Below, piece after piece: positions 1-6,791 of a stretch of 37,266 nucleotides of DNA. The DNA is taken from positions 1-37,266 of IMG/VR virus record IMGVR_UViG_3300035670_000661. The stretch is one strand, 5' to 3'. The DNA comes from a virus. The notes below the pieces were generated by a model. It was not told the origin of the DNA. It made no database searches and was given only the letters and a program-made list of their open reading frames with translations. The number at the start of each line of letters is the position of its first letter. Within the stretch, counting starts at the first letter, position 1. The position numbers and the translations under genes are program-made.

Positions 1-1
1 A

Positions 2-169
2 GTCCTCTGTGACCGTGGCGGCTGCGTCTTCCATGCGGTTGTCACGGACAGGGAACGCGAGGGCAACAGAAATTCTTGGTTGGTCGTTGAGCCAATCGAG
101 AAGAATATTTCGTACCGCAGGATCGCTGCCCGCGAGGTGCGACGGCATTGGAAGCGGGTGAAGTCGTGA
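2..169 (+). CDS. C-terminal part of a gene cut by the left edge
   Basis: An open frame enters from the left edge and stops at TGA 167-169, giving 55 residues. It begins with a Cys pair (VLCDRGGC) and ends in a basic tail (REVRRHWKRVKS). No family was recognised. The stop overlaps the GTG start of the next gene in a GTGA junction, typical of the translational coupling used throughout this window. The frame is in exact register with the gene running off the right edge (37070 onward), so both may be parts of one 121-residue protein if the molecule is circular. Confidence 0.5.
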   Translation, partial: VLCDRGGCVFHAVVTDREREGNRNSWLVVEPIEKNISYRRIAAREVRRHWKRVKS

Positions 170-333
170 GCTTCAAACGCGGCCTCGTCGTCTGTGACGA
201 CTGCGGGCGATACGCGATGGACACCCCACACGGGTGGCGCCCCTGTCGGACGTATCCGTGCAAGGGAACACATGTTTGCTCCCTGTGCCAAGTCGCCCAT
301 GCTGAGAAGCACGAGCGGAAGGTGGCCCGATGA
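166..333 (+). CDS. Small zinc-ribbon protein upstream of integrase
   Basis: A 55-residue protein with two CxxC pairs (VCDDCGRY near residue 10, CSLCQVAH near 42) and a further Cys between them, consistent with a zinc ribbon. GTG 166 is preferred because it overlaps the preceding stop (GTGA); a TTG at 148 in the same frame would add six residues. Its stop overlaps the integrase start (ATGA 330-333), so the two are probably co-translated. A role as recombination directionality factor or regulator is conceivable from position only; nothing in the sequence proves it. Confidence 0.55.
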   Translation: MSFKRGLVVCDDCGRYAMDTPHGWRPCRTYPCKGTHVCSLCQVAHAEKHERKVAR

Positions 334-1430
334 TCCGCAAGCGTGACGGCCGCTTCGTCGTAGAGGTCTACGACCCGACGACGCGCAAGAAGGTCAGCGT
401 CTCCGCGAAGAAGCTTGGCCTTCCCGTGCCCTCCACGATGCGCGAGGCCAAGGCCCTCGAACGGGCGGCCCTCGCGCAGATGGAGAAGGTGCGCCCCGGG
501 CAGGAGACGGTCGAACACTTCGCCGCGCGGTGGATGACTGACTTCACGGAGGGTCGGTCGGAAAGCACGATCCTGCACAACAAGGAGCGCGTGAAGAAAA
601 TCGCCAAGGATTTTCACGGCCGGACAATGAACAGCATCACGCGGCAGGAGGCCGAGGCTTGGGCGCTGGCCAACCGCTCCCGCGTCCGTGAGGTGCGCGC
701 GATGTGGAACGACGCCATCAGGGTCGGCGTCGCCAGCGACAACCCCTTCAAGGGGATCGGCTACGCCCGCAAGGGGCGTCGAGACATTCAAGTCCTCTCT
801 CCCGGGGAGGTCGAGCGCCTAGCGGAGCTTGCCGTGGAAATTCACGGCGAAGGGTTCGGCGAGGAGTTCGCGGCGCTCATCAAGTGGGCGGCGTACACCG
901 GGATGCGCCCCGGGGAAATCATGGCGGCGAGGTGGAGCAACCTGAAGGGCGACATCTACCACGTCACGGAGCAGGTCAACACGAAGCTTGGGCGCACCAC
1001 GGAGCCGAAGCACGGCAGCGCGGGGAGCATCTTCGTCCCGACGCCTGCCCTCGAAGCGGTGCAGGCCATCCCTCGCCACGACGACGATCTAATCTTCCAC
1101 ACCAAGACCGGCAAGCGCTTCTCAGCGACGACGCTGCGCGAGGCTTGGGTGCCCGTCCGTGCCGCCTTCGGTCGCCCGGACCTCGACCTGTACGAGCTTC
1201 GCCACTACGCGGCGAGCTACATGCTGAACGTCCTGCACATCGAGCCTTGGGTGATCGCCAAGCAGCTTCGCCATAGCGACGACGGCAAGCTCGTCGTCAT
1301 GCTCTACGGCCATCCCGACAAGGATGTCGCGCTTGGCCGCATCCGGACCGCCTTCGTGACAGGAAAAGAAAATGGGGCGAAATCCTCTGGGGCGCAATAT
1401 GGGGCGGACCCGGACGATCTTCAAGCTTGA
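330..1430 (+). CDS. int: Tyrosine recombinase (phage integrase)
   Basis: A 366-residue site-specific recombinase for integration and excision. The N-terminal 60 residues look like an arm-binding domain, about 60-150 is the helical core-binding domain (VEHFAARWM...), and the rest is catalytic. Catalytic residues seen are Arg193 (TGMRPGE), Lys227 (TEPKHGS), Arg291 (YELRHYAAS), His315 (KQLRHSDD) and nucleophile Tyr326 (MLYGHPD). The position usually occupied by His in the HxxR box is Tyr288, a tolerated variant. The last 20 residues (NGAKSSGAQYGA) are encoded by repeated TGGGGCG boxes that may be arm-type DNA sites. ATG 330 overlaps the upstream stop. An integrase indicates a temperate phage. 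Confidence 0.95.
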   Translation: MIRKRDGRFVVEVYDPTTRKKVSVSAKKLGLPVPSTMREAKALERAALAQMEKVRPGQETVEHFAARWMTDFTEGRSESTILHNKERVKKIAKDFHGRTMNSITRQEAEAWALANRSRVREVRAMWNDAIRVGVASDNPFKGIGYARKGRRDIQVLSPGEVERLAELAVEIHGEGFGEEFAALIKWAAYTGMRPGEIMAARWSNLKGDIYHVTEQVNTKLGRTTEPKHGSAGSIFVPTPALEAVQAIPRHDDDLIFHTKTGKRFSATTLREAWVPVRAAFGRPDLDLYELRHYAASYMLNVLHIEPWVIAKQLRHSDDGKLVVMLYGHPDKDVALGRIRTAFVTGKENGAKSSGAQYGADPDDLQA

Positions 1431-1431
1431 C

Positions 1432-1449
1432 GGGCCTCTAAAGAGGCCC
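1432..1449 (+). terminator. Hairpin after integrase
   Basis: Perfect inverted repeat GGGCCTCT-AA-AGAGGCCC directly after the int stop, followed by TTGACTTTCT, which is T-rich but not a clean T-run. It could end int transcription. It abuts the promoter-like TTGACT at 1450. Confidence 0.45.
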
Positions 1450-1492
1450 TTGACTTTCTCCCCGATTTCATTTACGCTCTCCGTATGGAGAG
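1450..1492 (+). promoter_or_regulatory. Sigma-70-type promoter with overlapping operator-like palindrome
   Basis: TTGACT (1450-1455), a 17-bp spacer and TACGCT (1473-1478) make a good vegetative promoter reading toward the early genes. The inverted repeat CTCTCC-GTAT-GGAGAG (1477-1492) covers the end of the -10 and the expected start point, an ideal place for a repressor. The transcript would have a leader of about 160 nt before GTG 1646. Confidence 0.55.
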
Positions 1493-1564
1493 ACGAAACG
1501 CAGTAACGACGGGGGTTTTTCACGGTAACGAGGTGCGGTGTCGCGTCGATGAACGACACGACAT

Positions 1565-1587
1565 CCCCACGTTAAGGGACATGTTTC
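1565..1587 (+). promoter_or_regulatory. GACATGT-type motif upstream of the early operon
   Basis: GGGACATGTTTC (1576-1587) follows a partial mirror copy ACATCCCC. The GGGACATG core recurs as an exact palindrome half-site at 12106-12124, and GACATGTTCC occurs upstream of the 34837 gene. It may be a shared regulator site. This is short-motif evidence only. Confidence 0.3.
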
Positions 1588-1645
1588 AGGGTCCCGAATG
1601 GGGCAAGATGTGGGGCGGTGCTCGCGTCTCGTATGGGGCGCGGAC

Positions 1646-2386
1646 GTGAGGCCGGTCATCGAGTTCGAGCCGGAGTCGCACACCTACACGGTCAACGGCG
1701 AGGCGGGTTACCCGTCCGTCACGGAGGTGCTGAAGGCCACCGTCGTGAAGCCGTTTTCGGTCGCGGCTTGGTACGGCTACAAGCTTGGCGCGTTGGCGGC
1801 GCGTGACGCCATCAACGGCGACGGGGGCCTGCTCCTCATGGACGACGACGCCGTCTACGACGCCGCCAAGAAGGTCCGCAACCCTAACTCGGTCCTGACC
1901 AAGGCGGGGGCGAGGGGCACGGCGATCCACGAGGCCCTAGAGGCCTACGCCAAGCACGGCACGGTTCCGTCCCCGGAGGATTTCGAGGAGGAGGACCGCA
2001 AGCGCATCTACGGGATCGCTGGCTGGCTCTTGGACAACCGGCCAGAATTTATCGGCTCAGAAATTCGGACCTGTTCGTTGGAGCATCGCTTTGTTGGGAC
2101 ATTGGATGGGTATGTCCGCTTCGAGGACGGAGAATTCAAGGGCAAGACCTCCCGGCTGGATTTCAAGACCAGCAAGCGCGTCTACCCCGAAGAGCATTTC
2201 TGCCAGCTTGCCGCCTACGAGCACGCGGAGGTCGAGCTTGGGGAAGACCCGTCGGATTTGCGTCTAGTCATTCACATTCCGGAAAGCGGACGTGTCAAAG
2301 CTGTTAAGGCTGATTATTCGTTCCAAGATTTTCGGGTATTGCTCGACGTTTACAAGCGTGGCAAAGAGCGTCGGGAGGAGAAGTGA
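1646..2386 (+). CDS. PD-(D/E)XK (RecB/Cas4-like) exonuclease
   Basis: A 246-residue nuclease of the RecB-like PD-(D/E)XK superfamily, probably used in phage recombination or replication. It starts with the familiar SHTYTVNG...YPSVTEVLK segment. The nuclease signature is His95 (GTAIHEAL), Asp154 (GTLDGY), Asp172-x-Lys174 (LDFKTSKR) and the Gln187/Tyr191 box (CQLAAYEHA). GTG 1646 is chosen because the homologous core begins immediately after it; an in-frame ATG at 1598 would add 16 residues encoded by the TGGGGCG boxes. It heads the early operon, with SSB and a RepA-like ATPase downstream. Confidence 0.85.
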   Translation: MRPVIEFEPESHTYTVNGEAGYPSVTEVLKATVVKPFSVAAWYGYKLGALAARDAINGDGGLLLMDDDAVYDAAKKVRNPNSVLTKAGARGTAIHEALEAYAKHGTVPSPEDFEEEDRKRIYGIAGWLLDNRPEFIGSEIRTCSLEHRFVGTLDGYVRFEDGEFKGKTSRLDFKTSKRVYPEEHFCQLAAYEHAEVELGEDPSDLRLVIHIPESGRVKAVKADYSFQDFRVLLDVYKRGKERREEK

Positions 2387-2652
2387 TGTTTGCCGTCCTT
2401 CATCTTGGAGAATTTGACGGAGCGGAGTTTGACATGCGGACGTGGACGAAGGTTCCGGATGTTGTCTTCGCTAGGCGCGGGGGAACGGGGGAGCTTGGAG
2501 TGCTGCTCTCCCAGAAGCGTAAGCCCGGCTCGACGGCCTACAGGTTTGTCAGCGAGCAGCCCGGCAACGAATTTCACTACCGGATTGACGACGGTTCCGA
2601 TGCCGAGACGCTGGAATTTTTCGTACACGAGCCGATGGGAGCATCTGCATGA
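2386..2652 (+). CDS. Hypothetical early protein, 88 residues
   Basis: Unrecognised acidic protein. ATG 2386 has a strong ribosome site (GGGAGGAG ending at 2380) at good spacing, and overlaps the exonuclease stop. The stop overlaps the next start (ATGA 2649-2652). The content (EFDMRTWTKVPDVVFARRG...) suggests a small alpha/beta fold. No catalytic motif, Cys pair or membrane segment is visible. Confidence 0.7.
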   Translation: MFAVLHLGEFDGAEFDMRTWTKVPDVVFARRGGTGELGVLLSQKRKPGSTAYRFVSEQPGNEFHYRIDDGSDAETLEFFVHEPMGASA

Positions 2653-3023
2653 TCGAGGACCGCACACCAGCTTCGCTGCTACGTGAGCTTGCGGAGGAAA
2701 TGAGGGAGTTAAGCGAGGCCGCCGAGTCGTTCGGTCAGGCCCGCAGGGCGCTCGCCAGAGCGAAGACCCTCTACGAGCAGCGGATGACCGAGAAGCTGAT
2801 CGAGTTGCAGGAGGAGTACCGAGAAAGCGGCGAGCGGCTGCCCGGGGAGGAAATGCGCCGGGCGATCTGCCATAGCCGTCTCGATGAGGACGAGCGCGCA
2901 AACCTGCTCATTGGGGAGGCGGAGGTCGAGGCGCTGGATAAGTACATCCGCGTAAAGACTGCCGTGGTGAGCGCGATCCAGTCGGAATTGTCATTCATGC
3001 GAACGGAGTTCGCAGCGGCTTAG
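2649..3023 (+). CDS. Coiled-coil early protein, 124 residues
   Basis: Almost entirely helical and charged, with heptad-like stretches (LLRELAEEMRELSEAAES, KTAVVSAIQSELSFMRTE). Small helical proteins of this form often sit beside recombination genes in phages, but no specific family was recognised. It is coupled to the upstream gene by an ATGA overlap and followed 12 bp later by the RepA-like ATPase. Confidence 0.7.
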   Translation: MIEDRTPASLLRELAEEMRELSEAAESFGQARRALARAKTLYEQRMTEKLIELQEEYRESGERLPGEEMRRAICHSRLDEDERANLLIGEAEVEALDKYIRVKTAVVSAIQSELSFMRTEFAAA

Positions 3024-3035
3024 GAAAGAGGGCGT

Positions 3036-3755
3036 GTGGGGCGTGTTAATTGGATCAAGACATCGGAGCTTCGGGATTCGGAACCGCCGAAGGTGGATTG
3101 GGTCATCGAAGACCTCGCTGCGCGCGGGCACCTCACGCTTCTCGTTGGTGCTCCCGGGCAGGGGAAGAGTTTTCTCATGTCGGCACTGGCGGTAGGCGTG
3201 GCCAATGGTGGGTTCCCCGCTGCGGGGTTCAACACTAATCCGGGCGGGGTTGTCATCTTCGATGCTGAGAACGGCGCGGCGGAAATTCACCGTCGTGTCT
3301 CGACTCTTGGCCTGTACGAAAATACTCGTATCGCTGATGTGAGCGGTGGCTTTTCCGTGGTCGATGACATAGATGAGATTGCGGCGGCGATGGAGCCTGC
3401 AACCGAACGTCTGCTCGTGCTCGACAGTCTGCGCACACTGGCGCCGGGCATTGACGAGAACAACAGTGACGAGGTCACGGCGATGCTCTCGACGGTGCAG
3501 GATTTGGCGAGGGACTGTGACTGCGCCGTGGTCGTCCTGCATCACTTGAACAGGGCGGGGGAGTTTCGTGGCTCCGGAGCTATGACGGCTGTGCCGGAGG
3601 TCGTAATTCGAATGTACGGCGACCTGAACGACAAGTATCAGCGAAAGACGTTGACGTGGGAAAAATTCCGTCTGGGCGCAAGGCCGGATCGGAAGTGGTT
3701 GACGATCAAGGATGGGCGGGTGGCCGAGAGTTGGGCGCCCGGCTTTGACGAGTAA
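3036..3755 (+). CDS. RepA-like RecA-fold ATPase
   Basis: A 239-residue protein of the RecA-fold/RepA (RSF1010-type hexameric helicase) group, often annotated as AAA_25 ATPase in phages. Walker A is GAPGQGKS (38-45), the post-A acidic motif is FDAENG (75-80), Walker B is LLVLDS (126-131), and a sensor-like strand is VVVLHHLNR (165-173) followed by RGSGAM. GTG 3036 follows GAAAGAGGG. Together with SSB and the exonuclease it is the only visible replication/recombination ATPase. No DnaB, primase or polymerase gene is present, so host replication proteins are probably recruited. Confidence 0.85.
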   Translation: MGRVNWIKTSELRDSEPPKVDWVIEDLAARGHLTLLVGAPGQGKSFLMSALAVGVANGGFPAAGFNTNPGGVVIFDAENGAAEIHRRVSTLGLYENTRIADVSGGFSVVDDIDEIAAAMEPATERLLVLDSLRTLAPGIDENNSDEVTAMLSTVQDLARDCDCAVVVLHHLNRAGEFRGSGAMTAVPEVVIRMYGDLNDKYQRKTLTWEKFRLGARPDRKWLTIKDGRVAESWAPGFDE

Positions 3756-3789
3756 ATGTCATGCTGGAACGTGGCGGAAAGGATGAATG

Positions 3790-4128
3790 ATGGGATTCGA
3801 TAACTATTTCACGGTGACGGGGAACCTGACCCGTGACCCGGAGCAGTCGGGCAACGGCCCGGTCAAGGTGGCCATCGCGGTCAATGCTCGCAAGAAGGAC
3901 AAGATGACCGGCGAGTGGGTGGATGACCCCTCGTTTTTCGACGTGGTTGTTTGGGAGCGCGAGGAGGCCGCGTCGCTGTCGAAGGGTTCGACGGTCACGG
4001 TCACCGGGCGCCTGAAGCAGGAGCGGTGGGATGACCGCGAGACAGGCGCCAAGCGCTCGAAGGTGGTGCTTGTTGCCAACACCATCGCCATGACGGTCAA
4101 GAAGCCGAAGGCTGAGGTGGATTGGTGA
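3790..4128 (+). CDS. ssb: Single-stranded DNA-binding protein
   Basis: A 112-residue OB-fold SSB (YFTVTGNLTRDPE at the start; FFDVVVWEREEAASLSKGS and VTVTGRLKQERW in the core). It binds single-stranded DNA during replication or recombination. It ends just after the OB fold (KPKAEVDW) and lacks the acidic C-terminal tip that host SSB uses to recruit partners. Two in-frame ATGs (3787 and 3790) follow AAAGGA at 3777-3782; 3790 has the better spacing. The stop overlaps the next start (GTGA). Confidence 0.92.
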   Translation: MGFDNYFTVTGNLTRDPEQSGNGPVKVAIAVNARKKDKMTGEWVDDPSFFDVVVWEREEAASLSKGSTVTVTGRLKQERWDDRETGAKRSKVVLVANTIAMTVKKPKAEVDW

Positions 4129-4409
4129 GGCTCCCTCTCTACACGCCCGAGGAGTTCGCTGAATTTATTCAGGAGGACCCGAAGGCCGCTGTGGATTGGC
4201 TGCGCGGCGCGATTGGCGAGATTGAAAGCCATGACATGCAGACGGCGGCCAAGGCGCTGCTGCTGCTCGTGCTGATCGCGCAGGCCCTCCGGGCGATGCT
4301 TCACTACGACGAGGACGAGTACGACGATCTGATGAATCGTCTCGCTCGCCTGTCGATCCTTCTCGATGATCGGCTCGATGAATTCCTGAATGAGTGGGGC
4401 GACGAGTAG
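4125..4409 (+). CDS. Hypothetical helical acidic protein, 94 residues
   Basis: Begins at GTG 4125 overlapping the ssb stop. It has a hydrophobic helix (AAKALLLLVLIAQALRAML, about 40-58) and a very acidic tail (YDEDEYDDL...DDRLDEFLNEWGDE). The hydrophobic stretch contains Gln and Arg, so a buried helix is more likely than a membrane span. The function was not recognised. Confidence 0.65.
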   Translation: MRLPLYTPEEFAEFIQEDPKAAVDWLRGAIGEIESHDMQTAAKALLLLVLIAQALRAMLHYDEDEYDDLMNRLARLSILLDDRLDEFLNEWGDE

Positions 4410-4886
4410 TTGCCCGAGCAGGAAGCACAAGCCCGATTTCTGCTCCGCATGGCGGAGCAGCAGCGACGCTCGAACCTGACCCTAGGGCACCGGCTCGATG
4501 CTGCTCTGAGGCGCGCACGGCTCGTCTCAGAGGCTCCGGCGGGTGACTTGGAGCGCAGGTCCCCGTCGGCGGAATCCGACGAGGCTGGCCCTAGGGATTC
4601 GCGCGGCCTGATGTTCCAGCCGGGGCACGACAGTCTCGCTGACTATTTCGAGTGGCGCTTCCGCGTGCTGATCGAGAATTTTGAGCGGGAGGTTGACGCT
4701 GCTCGCCTTCGGCCCTTGGTCGGCGTTGCCGGTGATGAGTCCACTGAGGACAGGGACGCCCGGTTGTTGGAGTACAAGACCCGAGGGCTGAGTCCCCGAG
4801 AAATTCTGCTCGTTGATCCCGCACAGGGAAGCGTGCAGGCCATCGTCCGGGCCTACGCCCGCATCCAGAAGGCCGAAGAGAAGTGA
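4410..4886 (+). CDS. Hypothetical protein with C-terminal HTH-like segment
   Basis: A 158-residue protein starting at TTG immediately after the previous stop. The C-terminal third (LLEYKTRGLSPREI...DPAQGSVQAIVRAYARI) has the spacing of a helix-turn-helix like those in small phage DNA-binding proteins. The middle (about 50-75) is low complexity. It could be a regulator or an accessory replication protein; this is inference from the motif. Confidence 0.6.
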   Translation: MPEQEAQARFLLRMAEQQRRSNLTLGHRLDAALRRARLVSEAPAGDLERRSPSAESDEAGPRDSRGLMFQPGHDSLADYFEWRFRVLIENFEREVDAARLRPLVGVAGDESTEDRDARLLEYKTRGLSPREILLVDPAQGSVQAIVRAYARIQKAEEK

Positions 4887-5089
4887 TGGTGTCTTGCGCG
4901 ATCTGCGGCGAGAGGGTGGACGCCGACGCTCTGGGGACCTATCACCGCGTACAGGGATGGGAGGTGAGGCGCAAGCAGGGCGGCACGAACGCCTTGAAGC
5001 TGCGTGAGTCTTTGTTCGAGTTCGCGCACCGGACGTGCATCGAGGCCGCCGCGCGTGGCCACAAAGGGCAGGGGCGCCTTGACCTCTAG
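4886..5089 (+). CDS. Small CxxC...HxxC zinc-binding protein
   Basis: A 67-residue protein with CAICGERV at the N-terminus and a C-terminal AHRTC, plus GWEVRRKQGGTNALKLRE between them. A treble-clef or zinc-knuckle fold is likely; proteins with this GG-x-NAL core are frequent in phage early regions and have no assigned role. ATG 4886 overlaps the preceding TGA (TGATG), with GAAGAGAAG upstream. Confidence 0.65.
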   Translation: MVSCAICGERVDADALGTYHRVQGWEVRRKQGGTNALKLRESLFEFAHRTCIEAAARGHKGQGRLDL

Positions 5090-5507
5090 TCAGAAGACCA
5101 AGAAGTGCAACGGCTGTGGGAAGCGCCGTAAGGCGAAATTCTTTAAGCCCTACGTGCGAGCGGACAGGCGTGACACGCTCTCGCCTCGCTGCCGTGACTG
5201 CCAGCGCGTGAAGGACAGGGAGCGTTGGGAGCGGCGCAAGCAGCTAAAGGAAGACATCGAGGCTGGGCGTGCTCTGCCTGCCGTGAATTTTCTGGATGTC
5301 AAGCCGTTCCGTGAGTGGCTAGAGGCGACGGTGCCGAAGTATGCGTCGCTGCGTGAGTTCTGCGAATCGACGGGATTGGTGGAGCGCAGAATTTACGACA
5401 TGATGAACGGTCGTCAGAAGCGCGTGTCACTCGACACGGTCGATCAGGCTCTCACCCGTGACGGGTCGGCTTACCTGTGGGAGTTGTACCCGGAGTTGTA
5501 CCCGTGA
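5079..5507 (+). CDS. Zinc-ribbon plus helix-turn-helix DNA-binding protein
   Basis: A 142-residue protein. The N-terminus has CNGCGKRR and, 20-odd residues later, CRDCQR, an intact zinc ribbon in a very basic segment. The C-terminal half (REFCESTGLVERRIYDMMNGRQKRVSLDTVDQAL...) reads as a helix-turn-helix ending in WELYPELYP. TTG 5079, preceded by AGGGGC and overlapping the upstream gene by 11 bp, is chosen because it starts just before the zinc ribbon; a GTG at 5004 would extend it by 25 residues. It is the best visible candidate for a transcription regulator of this phage, and non-coding DNA follows it. Confidence 0.7.
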   Translation: MTSSQKTKKCNGCGKRRKAKFFKPYVRADRRDTLSPRCRDCQRVKDRERWERRKQLKEDIEAGRALPAVNFLDVKPFREWLEATVPKYASLREFCESTGLVERRIYDMMNGRQKRVSLDTVDQALTRDGSAYLWELYPELYP

Positions 5508-5604
5508 CTCCGTTCCGTCCGACAAATTTGCTACATTACCGGGTGGCGTAGTGCGCTCTTTTCCAGCGAAGAGGAAAAGCCCTAACGTCCTGTATCTTGG
5601 TGAC

Positions 5605-5751
5605 ATGATCGGTGAGAACCGCGTCACGGGATTTGAGTACAACGGCGCCCTTCAGCTTGTGCAGTTCAACAATCGTCGCTGGTGGACATTCGAGCAGGTG
5701 ACGAAGTTGCTCGCCGATGGCGCCCTTGATCCGTTTGAGTCATGGAATTAG
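5605..5751 (+). CDS. Small hypothetical protein, start uncertain (possibly leaderless)
   Basis: A 48-residue protein (GENRVTGFEYNGALQLVQ...RRWWTFEQVTKLL). ATG 5605 is the only ATG in the frame and has no Shine-Dalgarno sequence. A -10-like TATCTT lies at 5593-5598, so transcription might begin at or next to the ATG. GTG 5551 in the same frame would give 66 residues, also without a clear ribosome site. The gap 5508-5604 otherwise holds no gene. The 3' end overlaps the next gene by 10 bp. Confidence 0.55.
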   Translation: MIGENRVTGFEYNGALQLVQFNNRRWWTFEQVTKLLADGALDPFESWN

Positions 5752-6248
5752 AGCCAGTCGAAAAGCACAATTTGAAGTCTCCGCCGGAGGACGTTGATCG
5801 GGCGCTTCTGGCGCTCGCGCTGAACGGCGGGGCTATCGAGCGGACAATTCGTGAGCTAAAGGCTGCGGACGTGAAGGTCAGCCGCGATCAGCTAATGGAT
5901 TGGCGCGACAAATTTCCGAAGAGGTATCTGTGGCACTCGACCGAGAACGCGGCCAAGCTAGAGAAAGAAATCATCGCCTCCCAGAGGGAAGTGATTGCCG
6001 CTGCAACAAAAGCGACGATGGATGCCGTTGCCATGGAGCACGAGCGGATCAAGGCAGGGGAGACGAAGGATGCGGCCTCGTCCGCCAGAAACCTTGCCAC
6101 TGTCGTTGGAATAAGCACCACGAAGCTCTTAGAGCTGAGTGGTCGGCCGACAAGCATTACCGAGGTTCGTAAGCCCGAGGAAATAATCAGGGCTTTGAAA
6201 AATCGTGGGGTGAAGGTTGATGTGGAGGCTACCGCCGAAGATGACTGA
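5742..6248 (+). CDS. Helix-turn-helix protein, small-terminase candidate
   Basis: A 168-residue protein with an N-terminal HTH (about 20-60; GGAIERTIRELKA...VSRDQLMDW), a long central helix (EKEIIASQREVIAAATKATMDA) and a C-terminal segment (LLELSGRPTSITEVRKPEEIIRAL). This order of DNA-binding HTH, oligomerising helices and tail is that of many phage terminase small subunits, which recognise the packaging site. It lies about 7 kb from the large terminase, at the end of the early operon. A general DNA-binding regulator is the alternative. Confidence 0.55.
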   Translation: MELEPVEKHNLKSPPEDVDRALLALALNGGAIERTIRELKAADVKVSRDQLMDWRDKFPKRYLWHSTENAAKLEKEIIASQREVIAAATKATMDAVAMEHERIKAGETKDAASSARNLATVVGISTTKLLELSGRPTSITEVRKPEEIIRALKNRGVKVDVEATAEDD

Positions 6249-6423
6249 GTACGACCCGAATAATCCGGATGATCCCCTTCGGCATCGTTACCTTGATCGA
6301 GCCAAGCGTTCGTCGTACGCGATGCCGATTGAGGTGAAGATTGCGAATGGGCTTGGGGTCCCGCCGCCGACGCCCGTGCAGCGCGTTGCGGCTCGGGCTA
6401 GGAATCGACTAGGCCTGTCCTAG
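6241..6423 (+). CDS. Small hypothetical protein, 60 residues
   Basis: ATG 6241 overlaps the preceding stop by 8 bp. The protein starts acidic and Asn-rich (TEYDPNNPDDP) and ends basic (VQRVAARARNRLGLS). There are no recognisable motifs. An in-frame ATG at 6217 would add eight residues but lies deep in the upstream gene. Confidence 0.55.
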   Translation: MTEYDPNNPDDPLRHRYLDRAKRSSYAMPIEVKIANGLGVPPPTPVQRVAARARNRLGLS

Positions 6424-6467
6424 TTTCTTCTTATCCCCTTTAGCTCGCTGCTGCGCTCCCTGCTGAA

Positions 6468-6791
6468 ATGTCGAAATCCTATATGCGCGCGTATCGCGCC
6501 CGTAACCGCACCCGTATTCGCGCGAAGAAGCGCGCGTGGTCAGAGGCGAACAGGGGCGCGGAGCGTGAACACCAGAAGAATTATCGGGAGAAGAATCCTG
6601 TCAAGCGTATGGCCCGTAAGCGGGTCGAGCTTGCGCGCCGTAAGGGCATGAAGAATCCTTCGGTGTGCCCGAATTGTGGGGCGAAGGTGGGGAAGGGGAA
6701 GGATGGCCGGACCCTTGCGCAGGTGCACCACCCCGACCACCGTAAGGGCGGTACGGAGTGGCGCTGCCCGCGCTGCCATAAGGGGCGTTAG
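6468..6791 (+). CDS. HNH-like zinc-binding protein
   Basis: A 107-residue protein. The first 60 residues are Arg/Lys-rich and helical. The C-terminus holds CPNCGAKV, then QVHHPDHRKGG, then WRCPRCHKGR, the metal-binding scaffold and His pattern of small HNH endonucleases. Phage HNH proteins often assist packaging or act as homing nucleases; the usual extra Asn is not obvious. It is the last plus-strand gene of the early block and its stop overlaps by four bases the stop of the convergent gene at 6788-6943. Confidence 0.6.
   Translation: MSKSYMRAYRARNRTRIRAKKRAWSEANRGAEREHQKNYREKNPVKRMARKRVELARRKGMKNPSVCPNCGAKVGKGKDGRTLAQVHHPDHRKGGTEWRCPRCHKGR

Larger units (their letters stand above)
1373..1640 (+). 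repeat. Two clusters of TGGGGCG boxes, probable integrase arm-type sites (attP region)
   Basis: The heptamer TGGGGC(G/A) occurs at 1373, 1388 and 1400 (inside the 3' end of int) and again at 1599, 1611 and 1634, all in the same orientation; four copies are preceded by AA or TA. Spacings are 15 and 12 bp, then 12 and 23 bp. Two groups about 200 bp apart flanking non-coding DNA next to a tyrosine integrase match the P-arm/core/P'-arm arrangement of attP sites. The crossover core would lie in 1431-1597. No tRNA-like 3' end was recognised there. The assignment is inference. Confidence 0.5.

Noticed and set aside
704-1276. 190-codon plus-strand frame inside int
   Set aside because: Arg/Gly/Ala-rich out-of-frame product within a complete integrase gene.
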